This document shows positions 42,482 through 49,650 of a stretch of 64,000 nucleotides of DNA, in pieces; position 1 is the stretch's first letter; each line of letters opens with the position of its first letter. Source of the DNA: Verrucomicrobiia bacterium (GTDB lineage Bacteria; Verrucomicrobiota; Verrucomicrobiia; Limisphaerales; Fontisphaeraceae); the NCBI GenBank assembly GCA_026414565.1, contig JAOAIT010000015.1, forward strand, positions 1 through 64,000. Reading direction: 5' to 3'. Below the pieces are notes generated by a model. It ran no database searches, had not been told where the DNA came from, and saw nothing but the letters and a program-made list of their open reading frames with translations. The position numbers and the translations under genes are program-made.

Positions 42482-44008
42482 ATGAGTGCGCCAGTGAATG
42501 AAGCCTTGATTCGCGAGGTGGTGGCCGAAGTGCTCGGCCGTCTGAATCGGACCGCAACGCCGGCGCCGCCGGCACCGGCCGCGCCGGCGGGCGCGTCCGC
42601 AGCAGCCGCGCCATCCGCCAGCAGCGCCGGGGCGGTCAATCTGGTCATCAAGACGGCGGAGCGGACCCCTTTGCGGGGGACGTTTGGCGTGTTTCAGGAT
42701 GCCCGGCAGGCCTGCGAGGCGGCCCACGAGGCCTATCTGCAGCTCAGCGCCAAGGGGGTGGCGGGCCGGCAGAAGGTGGTGCAACTGGTCAAGGATATAT
42801 GCAATCAGAACGCGGCCGAGTGGGGGTTTATCGAGCTGCAGGAGACGAAGATTGGGCGGCTGGATCACAAGATCGAGAAGCTCAAGGGGCTGCGCGCCGT
42901 GCCGGGGGTGGAGTTTCTCGCGCCGCTGGGTTTCAGCGGGGATCACGGCATTTCGTTGGAGGAATACGCGCCGTTTGGCGTGATTGGGGCGGTGACGCCG
43001 TCCACGCACAGCATTCCCACGATGGCCTGCAACGTCATCAGCATGGCGGCGGCGGGCAATGCGGCGGTGTTTAACGCGCATCCCAGCGCGGTCAAATGCG
43101 CGGTGATGGCGGCGCGGGTGTTGAACGAGGCGATTTATCGCGAGCTGGGCATAGAAAACCTGGCGTGCATCGTGGAGAAGCCCACGCTGGAGTCCTTCCA
43201 GGCCATTGCGTCGCATGAGCTGGTGAAGCTGTTGTGTGTCACCGGCGGGCCGGGCGTGGTCAAAGCGGCGATGCAGACGGGCAAACGGGCGATTTGCGCC
43301 GGGCCGGGCAATCCGCCGGTGCTGGTGGACGGGACGTCCTGTCTGGAGCGGGCCGCGCAGCATGTGGTCTATGGGGCCGCGTATGACAACAATCTGCTGT
43401 GCATCGGGGAGAAGGAGGTATTCGTGCTGGCGCCGTTCTTTGACCGGTTCATGGCGGCGCTGGAGAAGGCCGGGGCGGTGCGTTTGAATGAGGCGCAGGT
43501 GGAGCGGCTGACGAAGGCGGCGTTCACCCTTCCCGGACAGGGGGCGGGCTGCGGGCATCCGGTGTTGAGCCGCGAGCTGGTGGGCAAGGATCCCGAGGTG
43601 CTGGCGCAGGTGGCCGGGGTGAGCATTCCCAAGGGCACGCAACTTTTGTTTGCCGAGACGGCGCCGGATCATCTGTTTGTGATAGAGGAGCAGATGATGC
43701 CGTTTCTGCCGGTGGTGCGGGTCAACACGGTGGAGGAAGGGATCGAGCTATCCAAGAAAGCGGAGCGGGGTTACAAGCACTCGGCGATGATTCATTCGCA
43801 TGATGTGGCGCACATGACGGCCATGGCGCGGGCGCTGGAGACGACGTTGTTTGTGAAGAACGGCTCCTGTCTGGCCGGGTTGGGGGCGGGCGGCGAGGGT
43901 TATCCCAACTTCAGCATTGCCACCACCACCGGGGAGGGCATCTGCAATCCGCGCACCTTCACGCGGGTGCGGCGATGCGTGATGGTGGACAAGCTGCGGA
44001 TTTTCTGA
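42482..44008 (+). CDS. CoA-acylating aldehyde dehydrogenase of the microcompartment (PduP/EutE-like)
   Basis: A 508-residue enzyme. The catalytic cysteine is C307 in YDNNLLCIGEKEVF, preceded by 'KRAICAGPGNPPVLVDG' and 'GVIGAVTPSTHSIPTMACN', which are diagnostic of CoA-acylating aldehyde dehydrogenases in BMCs. It oxidises an aldehyde (lactaldehyde in PVM-type BMCs) to acyl-CoA with NAD+. Residues 4-21 (VNEALIREVVAEVLGRLN) are an amphipathic helix followed by an Ala/Pro linker to ~50, the encapsulation-peptide pattern that targets enzymes to the shell lumen. It is flanked by BMC-P genes. Confidence 0.94.
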   Translation: MSAPVNEALIREVVAEVLGRLNRTATPAPPAPAAPAGASAAAAPSASSAGAVNLVIKTAERTPLRGTFGVFQDARQACEAAHEAYLQLSAKGVAGRQKVVQLVKDICNQNAAEWGFIELQETKIGRLDHKIEKLKGLRAVPGVEFLAPLGFSGDHGISLEEYAPFGVIGAVTPSTHSIPTMACNVISMAAAGNAAVFNAHPSAVKCAVMAARVLNEAIYRELGIENLACIVEKPTLESFQAIASHELVKLLCVTGGPGVVKAAMQTGKRAICAGPGNPPVLVDGTSCLERAAQHVVYGAAYDNNLLCIGEKEVFVLAPFFDRFMAALEKAGAVRLNEAQVERLTKAAFTLPGQGAGCGHPVLSRELVGKDPEVLAQVAGVSIPKGTQLLFAETAPDHLFVIEEQMMPFLPVVRVNTVEEGIELSKKAERGYKHSAMIHSHDVAHMTAMARALETTLFVKNGSCLAGLGAGGEGYPNFSIATTTGEGICNPRTFTRVRRCVMVDKLRIF

Positions 44009-44142
44009 AGAACCATGCCCAGAAAGCCCATGAGCGAGACACCCCCAAAATATGCCAACCGGCGCGGCCCCGTCCCGGCGGGCGGCGCCGGCCGCGCGGG
44101 CGGGGTGGGAGCGGGGGCCGGCCCGGTTTGGGGAATTGTGCC

Positions 44143-44421
44143 ATGCTGCTAGCCCGCATTGAAGGCAGTGTGATTGCCGTGCGCAAGCACCCCAGTTTTG
44201 AGGGGTGGCGGCTGCTGATTTGCCAGCCGATCAATGAGCGGGGGGAGCCGGAGGGGGTGCCGCAAATTGCGCTGGATCCGTGGGGGGCGGGCATGCACCA
44301 GCGCGTGATCATCTCCTCCGATGGCGCCGCCGCCCGGGTGGCGGTGGGGGACGAGAACAGCCCCGCCCGCTGGATGATTGTGGGCATTGTGGATGAGCCG
44401 GAAAGGACGGGCCACGCATGA
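44143..44421 (+). CDS. BMC-P (EutN/CcmL) pentameric shell protein 2
   Basis: A 92-residue EutN-type protein from the ATG at 44143: 'MLLARIEGSVIAVRKHPSFE', 'GWRLLICQPINERGEPEG', 'LDPWGAGMHQRVIISSDGAA' and 'MIVGIVDEPER'. It follows the aldehyde dehydrogenase after a 134-base GC-rich spacer and overlaps the next BMC-P start as ATGA (44418-44421). A longer frame from 43975 has no shell homology in its extension and was not used. Vertex-capping is the expected role. Confidence 0.93.
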   Translation: MLLARIEGSVIAVRKHPSFEGWRLLICQPINERGEPEGVPQIALDPWGAGMHQRVIISSDGAAARVAVGDENSPARWMIVGIVDEPERTGHA

Positions 44422-44741
44422 GACTGGGACGAGTCATTGGACGGGTCACGTTGAGCCAGGCGGTGCCCAGCCTCACCGGTGCGCGCTGGCTGATTGTAAG
44501 TCCGCTGGGGCGCGAGCAGTACCGGCAGGGCCTCGAAGGGGAGGCGACATTGAGCCGGGAGCCCAGCCTGGTGGCGTATGATGCGCTGGGGGGCGGCGTG
44601 GGACAGGTCATCGGGTTTGTGGAGGGCCGGGAGGCGGCAGTGCCTTTTGAGCAACCCACGCCCATTGACGCGATCTGCACCGCGCTGGTGGATCAGATGT
44701 TTTATCACCCGGCCGAAACGCCGGCCCAACCCAAAGCCTGA
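44418..44741 (+). CDS. BMC-P (EutN/CcmL) pentameric shell protein 3
   Basis: A 107-residue, more divergent EutN-fold protein: 'MRLGRVIGRVTLSQAVPSLT', 'GARWLIVSPLGREQYRQGLE', 'LVAYDALGGGVGQVIGFVEG' and a C-terminal extension 'AICTALVDQMFYHPAETPAQ'. The extension beyond the usual fold is particular to this copy and could mediate contacts at vertices. It is coupled upstream by ATGA overlap, and its stop TGA shares bases with a possible aldolase ATG at 44741. Confidence 0.9.
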   Translation: MRLGRVIGRVTLSQAVPSLTGARWLIVSPLGREQYRQGLEGEATLSREPSLVAYDALGGGVGQVIGFVEGREAAVPFEQPTPIDAICTALVDQMFYHPAETPAQPKA

Positions 44742-44758
44742 TGCAAAGGCAGGATTTT

Positions 44759-45820
44759 ATGAAAAATGTAATCAGCGTCCGTGATTTGGAAGAGATGCTG
44801 CGGCGCGGGCAGGATGTCACCCAACTGCCCGCCGACGCCATTTTGACGCCTTCGGCGCGGGATTTTCTGCGCGATTTGGAGGACAACGGCGGCCTGCGGA
44901 AGGCGGCCGCCAGCAGCAGCGGCGGCAGCGCGCGGGCGGCGGCCCCGGCCAAACCGCCCACGTCCAAAAGCCCCAAGGCCGAGCTGGAGGCCTTTTTCAA
45001 CTCGCCCGCCATTCACGAGTTGAAGGAGAAAATCTGTGACATTGGCCGGCGCATGTGGCAGCGGAATTACGTAGATGGCAACGGGGGCAACATTGCCATC
45101 CGCGTGGGCGAGGACATTGTGCTGTGCACGCCCACCCTTGTTTCCAAGGGGTTTATGAAGCCCGCGGACATTTGTCTGGTGGATTTGGAGGGCCATCAAC
45201 TGCTGGGGGAGAAGAAGCGGACGAGCGAGATTTTGATGCACCTGCAAATCATGAAACGGCAGCCGCGGGCGGTGGCCACGGTGCATTGCCATCCGCCCGC
45301 CGCCACGGCATTTGCCGTGGCCAACCTGTCGCCGCCCACGTGCATGATTCCGGAAATCGAGGTGATGATCGGGACGGTGCCGGTGGCGGAATACCGCACG
45401 CCGGGCACGCCGGAGATGGGCAAGCTGGTGGCGGATCTGGTGGAGCAGCACAACACCATATTGATGGGCAACCATGGGGCGGTATCCTGGAGCCATGTGG
45501 ATGTGGAGGACGCGTATTTCAAGATGGAAATCCTGGAGGCCTATTGCAACACCATCGTGATTGGCACGCATCTGGGGGTGCCGCTGAAGACGTTTGAGCC
45601 GAAGTACCTGCAGGACATTTTGAAGATCAAGTCCACCCTGGGGATCCCGGATGCGCGCGCGGGGCTGAAGGAGTGCGAGTTGTGCGACAACAGCGAGTGG
45701 CGGCCGGGGGTGACCTGCATGGTGCCGCCCAAGGCGGCCGCGGCGGGCCCCGCGCCGGATCCGCAGGCCGAGGCGCTGGTGCAGGCCATCACGGATCAAA
45801 TCATGAGCCAGTTGCAATGA
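44759..45820 (+). CDS. class II aldolase of the microcompartment (fuculose/rhamnulose-1-phosphate aldolase-like)
   Basis: 353 residues from the ATG at 44759, which has a spaced AGGA upstream. The ATG at 44741 is the alternative. The aldolase core lies in residues ~75-325 with the class II active site: E157 in TSEILMHLQ (FucA Glu73), zinc histidines H176 and H178 in VATVHCHPPAA, and H239 in LMGNHGAVSW. Residues 1-45 ('MKNVISVRDLEEMLRRGQDV', then 'LPADAILTPSARDFLRDL') form a BMC-type targeting segment followed by a linker. The C-terminal helix 'DPQAEALVQAITDQIMSQLQ' also looks like one. It would split a 6-deoxyketose-1-phosphate into DHAP and L-lactaldehyde. Confidence 0.92.
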   Translation: MKNVISVRDLEEMLRRGQDVTQLPADAILTPSARDFLRDLEDNGGLRKAAASSSGGSARAAAPAKPPTSKSPKAELEAFFNSPAIHELKEKICDIGRRMWQRNYVDGNGGNIAIRVGEDIVLCTPTLVSKGFMKPADICLVDLEGHQLLGEKKRTSEILMHLQIMKRQPRAVATVHCHPPAATAFAVANLSPPTCMIPEIEVMIGTVPVAEYRTPGTPEMGKLVADLVEQHNTILMGNHGAVSWSHVDVEDAYFKMEILEAYCNTIVIGTHLGVPLKTFEPKYLQDILKIKSTLGIPDARAGLKECELCDNSEWRPGVTCMVPPKAAAAGPAPDPQAEALVQAITDQIMSQLQ

Positions 45821-47097
45821 TGCGCTCGCTCGACGCCAAACTGGCAGAGATCAAGGCCAACCCGCGCTCGCGGGCGTTCATTTTGGCGGACGCCAAGGAT
45901 GCCGACATGGCCTTTGGGGTGCGCGCGCCGGGGCCGCGGTATTATTTGTCGGCGCGCGGGGAGCGGCCGGCGCGCTTCTCGCCGGAGGTGTGGACGCGGG
46001 AGGAGTTTGGGTATCGGAATCTGCCCGAGTTTCTGGATGTCATCCGCGAGGTGGTGGCGCAGGGGGTGGTGGACATCATGTTGATGAGCGCCTATGTGAA
46101 CGAGCAGCTCACGATCAAGGAGGGACTTTTCAAAGACTCGAGCGTGACGCCCGCGGCGCGGGCCAACGACACCACGGACATCTGGGTGGTGCGGCACGGT
46201 TGTTACACGCGGGAGCCGGCCCAGCCGTTTCGCAGCGCCACCATTGATCATATCCAGTGCGGCCGGATTGAGTGCGCGCGGGACGGGACGGCGGAGTTTC
46301 CCGGCGCCAATCTGGGGTTGTATTCGCTGACGTTTGTGAACCAGTTGGAGCAGGATCGGGAAACGCTGATGTGCTTCAAGGCCTTTCGCGAGGAAGCCGA
46401 GCGCAAAAAGTTTCGCTATTTTCTGGAGGTCTTTGATCCCAACGTGCCCAGCGGGATTCCGCCGGAAAAGCTGGGCGAATTTATCAATGACCAGATTTTA
46501 CGGACGCTGGCGGGGGTGACGGAGGCGGGGCGGCCGCTGTTCCTGAAAATTGTGTATCACGGGCCGCGGGCTTTGGAGGAGCTGGCGCAGTATGATCCCA
46601 ATCTGGTGATCGGCATCCTGGGCGGCGGCGCGGGGACCACCTACGACGCCTTCAAGCTGATCCACGACGCCCAGAAATACGGGGCGCGCGTGGCGTTGTT
46701 CGGGCGCAAAATCAACCATGCCGAGCATCAACTGGCCTTCATTGAGATGCTGCGGTTGATTACCGACGGGCGGATTTCGCCGGAGGAGGCGGTGCGCGCC
46801 TATCACGGCGTGTTGCAGGCCAAGGGCATCAAGCCGCGGCTGCCGCTGGAGAAAGATTTGGAGCTGACGGATCAAAGCATGCAGTACGACGGGACCGCCG
46901 CCCGGCGGGCCACCGTCCACGTGCAGAACAATCCGCTGGCCGGAGGCAGCACGGCGGCGGCCCCGCCTGCGCCGGTCTCCGGGGAGAAGGCCGCGGCGTG
47001 GCCCACCTTCCCCAACGGCGCGCCGAACTTTGAAGCGATGACGGCGGCGCAACGGCGGGCGTATCATCAATGGCGGCTGACGCGGCGGTTTGGCTGA
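45817..47097 (+). CDS. uncharacterised TIM-barrel-like protein of the microcompartment operon
   Basis: A 426-residue protein coupled to the aldolase by an ATGA overlap (ATG at 45817; a second ATG at 45820 is equally possible). Residues ~15-350 alternate beta and alpha segments. They end in 'PNLVIGILGGGAGTTYDAFK' and 'LIHDAQKYGARVALFGRKI', a glycine-rich phosphate-binding pattern like that of LacD/DhnA-type barrel aldolases. K244 in RPLFLKIVYHG is a candidate Schiff-base lysine. Residues 367-393 are an Ala/Pro/Gly-rich linker, then a basic amphipathic tail (394-426) that could be an encapsulation peptide. I know of no assigned activity. It is the last gene of the operon, three bases from a convergent gene. 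Confidence 0.7.
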   Translation: MMRSLDAKLAEIKANPRSRAFILADAKDADMAFGVRAPGPRYYLSARGERPARFSPEVWTREEFGYRNLPEFLDVIREVVAQGVVDIMLMSAYVNEQLTIKEGLFKDSSVTPAARANDTTDIWVVRHGCYTREPAQPFRSATIDHIQCGRIECARDGTAEFPGANLGLYSLTFVNQLEQDRETLMCFKAFREEAERKKFRYFLEVFDPNVPSGIPPEKLGEFINDQILRTLAGVTEAGRPLFLKIVYHGPRALEELAQYDPNLVIGILGGGAGTTYDAFKLIHDAQKYGARVALFGRKINHAEHQLAFIEMLRLITDGRISPEEAVRAYHGVLQAKGIKPRLPLEKDLELTDQSMQYDGTAARRATVHVQNNPLAGGSTAAAPPAPVSGEKAAAWPTFPNGAPNFEAMTAAQRRAYHQWRLTRRFG

Positions 47098-47100
47098 GGC

Positions 47101-47805
47101 TCAGTCGGGCGCCAGCTTCCGCATGCGGCCCTCCAGCAGTTGCCGCAGCTCCTCACGCTGCTGGTCGCTGGCGTCCTCCGGCACGCGGAGCGGCTCGCCG
47201 AGGCGGACGTGGCAGGGGGAAAAGGGCAGCGGCACCTGAAAACGGTCCCAACTGTTCACGCGCCATTTCCAGGCCAGGAGCACATTCACGGGGATGATCG
47301 GCAGGCCGGTAATCTGGCCCAGGGCCACCACCCCATCCTGCACCACACAGCAGGGGCCACGGGGGCCGTCGGGCGTGATGGCCAGGTCATACCCCCGCTC
47401 GGCCCAGGTTTTCAATTCCAGCATGGCCTGGGGGCCGCGGCGGCTGCTGGAGCCGCGCACGGGCTGAATGTCGGCCAGCTCGAGGACGCGCGCGAGCAGA
47501 CCGCCATCCTTGCTGGCGCTTACCATTGCCGCCATGGGCCGGGCCAGGCCCCGCAGTTCCAACAATGCCCGGCGCAAAGGCAGGGCCACTGCCAAACGGT
47601 TGTGCCAGAGGCAGAAGATGACCGGCCGGCGCTCGTGGGCCGGAACGTTGAGCAGGCCCGAAGCGTCGTCCACCGTCAGGCGCAGGGAGGCCCCGCATCC
47701 CTGCACCAGCCAGAACAAGAGGCGCGCCGCCAGGCGGCCGTGCCATTGGACGGTGTGGGGCACCACCACTCCTGAACGCAGGGGACGTTGTCGAAAAGTG
47801 GCCAA
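47101..47805 (-). CDS. DUF374 lysophospholipid acyltransferase-family protein
   Basis: A 234-residue protein with a TTG start (47805). It has the DUF374 acyltransferase motifs: 'IFCLWHNRLAVALPLRRALL', 'AAMVSASKDGGLLARVLELA', 'PVRGSSSRRGPQAMLELKTW' and 'ITPDGPRGPCCVVQDGVVAL'. DUF374 proteins transfer acyl chains to lipid A-like or phospholipid acceptors at the inner membrane. It is downstream of ruvA by six bases, so it is probably read with ruvCA, and it converges three bases from the end of the BMC operon. The acceptor lipid is unknown. Confidence 0.85.
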   Translation of the reverse strand: MATFRQRPLRSGVVVPHTVQWHGRLAARLLFWLVQGCGASLRLTVDDASGLLNVPAHERRPVIFCLWHNRLAVALPLRRALLELRGLARPMAAMVSASKDGGLLARVLELADIQPVRGSSSRRGPQAMLELKTWAERGYDLAITPDGPRGPCCVVQDGVVALGQITGLPIIPVNVLLAWKWRVNSWDRFQVPLPFSPCHVRLGEPLRVPEDASDQQREELRQLLEGRMRKLAPD

Positions 47806-47811
47806 GCGGCT

Positions 47812-48414
47812 TCAACCTTTTTTCAAGCAGGCGCGGACCAGCTCCTCGACGGTGGCCGAGGCCCCCAACATGGCCTGCGCGGCGCGGACGGCCTCGTGGG
47901 CCTCAACCTGTTTGAAGCCCAGGGCGAGGAGCGCCAGCACGGCGTCGTTGACGCGCTGATCCTCGGGAGAGAGTCCCCGGGCCTCGCTGCTGGCCTCCCA
48001 GGCGCCGGCGGCGCCAATTTTGTCGCGCAGCTCCACCACCATGCGCTCGGCGGTTTTTCTGCCCACACCGCTGATTTGGGCCAGGGCCTTGACATCGCCG
48101 TTGGCGACGGCGCCGCGAAAGGCGGTCACACTCATGCCGCTGAGGACATTCAAGGCGGTCTTGGGGCCGATGCCGCTGACGGTGTCAATGAGGAGGCGAA
48201 ACAGCTCGCGCTCGGCCGCGGTCATGAAGCCATAGAGCACGTGGGCATCCTCGCGCACGAGGAGGTGGGTCAGCAGCTTCACCTCCCTGCCCGGGGGCGG
48301 CAGCTTGTCATAGGAGGAAAGGGGGATGAGCACTTCGTAGCCCACGCCGTTGACTTCGACGATGGCCTGGGTGGGCAGGGATTCCAGCAGAGTACCGCGT
48401 AAAAAGGTAATCAT
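47812..48414 (-). CDS. ruvA: Holliday junction DNA helicase RuvA
   Basis: A 200-residue RuvA from the ATG at 48414 ('MITFLRGTLLESLPTQAIVE'). It has the N-terminal OB fold, the paired helix-hairpin-helix motifs 'SGIGPKTALNVLSGM' and 'SGVGRKTAERMVVELRDKIG', and a C-terminal UBA-like domain ('DAVLALLALGFKQVEAHEAV'). RuvA binds four-way junctions and loads RuvB for branch migration. Its gene follows ruvC by two bases, which is a normal arrangement. A TTG two codons upstream is less likely as the start. Confidence 0.96.
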   Translation of the reverse strand: MITFLRGTLLESLPTQAIVEVNGVGYEVLIPLSSYDKLPPPGREVKLLTHLLVREDAHVLYGFMTAAERELFRLLIDTVSGIGPKTALNVLSGMSVTAFRGAVANGDVKALAQISGVGRKTAERMVVELRDKIGAAGAWEASSEARGLSPEDQRVNDAVLALLALGFKQVEAHEAVRAAQAMLGASATVEELVRACLKKG

Positions 48415-48416
48415 AC

Positions 48417-48998
48417 TCAAATCTTTTTCGGGCCGGCGATGAGGTAGCGGCTGGTCTCCTGCAGATAAGCCAGGGCCAGGGCCAGGGCATCGGCGGCGTC
48501 GGGGGCGGGCAGTTCGGCGAGGTGCAACATGCGCTGGACCATGCGGGCGACGGCCTCTTTTTGCGCGGCTCCGTAGCCAACGATGGCCTGTTTCACCTTG
48601 CGAGGGGCCAGCTCATAGACCTCGAGGCCGGCCTCGGCCACGACGGCCAGGCTGGCGCCGCGCGCCTGGCCCATGACGATGGCCGTGCGAAGATTTTGCG
48701 CATAGAAAAGCCCCTCCACCACGCACACGGACGGATGCGCGTTGGCCACCACCTCCCGCAACGTCCGGGCAATGTGGCCCAGGCAGCGGCTGACGGGCCA
48801 GGTGGCGCCGCAGGCAATGGTGCCGTGGGTAATCATGGCGGGGCCATTTCTGGCCTGCCGCACCACGCCATAGCCCGTGCCCCGCAGCGAAGGGTCCACC
48901 CCCAGCACCACCAGGCCGTCGCGGGTGCGCGGGGCCGCCGCGGTGGGGGCCACGGCCGGCTCGGGGGTTTTCCGCGGCCGCTGGAGGCGCTCCATCAT
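48417..48998 (-). CDS. ruvC: crossover junction endodeoxyribonuclease RuvC
   Basis: 193 residues from the ATG at 48998. A frame reaching 49283 adds unlikely Pro/His-rich sequence. The RNase-H-like catalytic residues are seen in 'LVVLGVDPSLRGTGYG' (first Asp), 'SVCVVEGLFYAQNLRTAIVM' (Glu) and 'AELPAPDAADALALALAY' (Asp pair). RuvC resolves Holliday junctions. The extra ~30-residue N-terminal segment before the first strand is Pro/Ala-rich and not typical. It leads a ruvC-ruvA-DUF374 unit. Confidence 0.93.
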   Translation of the reverse strand: MMERLQRPRKTPEPAVAPTAAAPRTRDGLVVLGVDPSLRGTGYGVVRQARNGPAMITHGTIACGATWPVSRCLGHIARTLREVVANAHPSVCVVEGLFYAQNLRTAIVMGQARGASLAVVAEAGLEVYELAPRKVKQAIVGYGAAQKEAVARMVQRMLHLAELPAPDAADALALALAYLQETSRYLIAGPKKI

Positions 48999-49428
48999 GC
49001 GGGAAAGCTGTTCGGGTTTGATGCCCACAGGGCCGGAGTCTGCCAAAAACCCTCCCCCGGCAAAATAGAAAATATCAGCCCTTATACCGGTCCCGTGGGA
49101 GGCGCCATGAGGTTGCTGTGGGGTCTGGGTTGCGTGCCGGCAAGGCCGGGCTGGGGGATGGTTCCGCGGATGAGGCAAGGAATGGCGGAGCTTTAAGCTT
49201 GGTTGTGGTGGATTCCGGAAAAGTGGGGTGAAGAGGGGATGTCGGGCCGGGAAAAGACGGATCTCCCCCGGCACGTCCGCCATTGGGCAACCCCTAGGCC
49301 ATGGGAATGATCAAGGGAATGATTGACCTGGGGCAAAAGTTGATGATGTCGGAGTGGCATGGCGTCTAATGTGCTGGTAATTTGTAGAGATATTAAAGTA
49401 AACTAGCGCCGGTGCTGTGAGAAGCCAT
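48999..49428. other. 430-base intergenic region between ruvC and the redox operon
   Basis: Divergent promoters for ruvC and the five-gene redox operon are expected here. I see a tandem repeat of GGGAATGAT (49303-49311 and 49315-49323, 12-base period), followed by ATTGACC and an AT-rich stretch before the GTG/ATG starts. No open frame with a recognisable product and no structured RNA was evident. Confidence 0.4.
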
Positions 49429-49650
49429 ATGCGCGAAGCGGGCAAACAGACCCTGGATCGCCGGCAGTTTCTGCGCCGCTGGGTGCGGCGCGGGATGCTG
49501 GGAGCGTTGACGGCGGTGGGGGTGACGCTCGTGGTGCGGGGGCAGGCCTGTAGCCGGGGAGGGGTGTGCGGGGGGTGTTCCTTGCTGGCCCGCTGCGATT
49601 TGCCGCCCGCCCTGGATTACCGGCGCCAATCCACCATACGGCTCCCATGA
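49429..49650 (+). CDS. small Tat-signal, cysteine-rich protein
   Basis: 73 residues from the ATG at 49429; a GTG at 49417 is an alternative. It has a twin-arginine signal (LDRRQFLRRWVRRG) and a hydrophobic stretch, then a short mature part with five cysteines: 'ACSRGGVCGGCSLLARC'. The spacing C-x5-C-x2-C-x5-C could bind an Fe-S cluster or zinc. I recognise no named family. It opens the redox operon, and its stop overlaps the next start as ATGA (49647-49650), so it is likely a small accessory subunit of that complex. Confidence 0.7.
   Translation: MREAGKQTLDRRQFLRRWVRRGMLGALTAVGVTLVVRGQACSRGGVCGGCSLLARCDLPPALDYRRQSTIRLP

Noticed and set aside
48999-49283. Upstream extension of ruvC to 49283
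   Set aside because: The extension is Pro/His-rich and unlike RuvC. The ATG at 48998 is closest to the first conserved strand.
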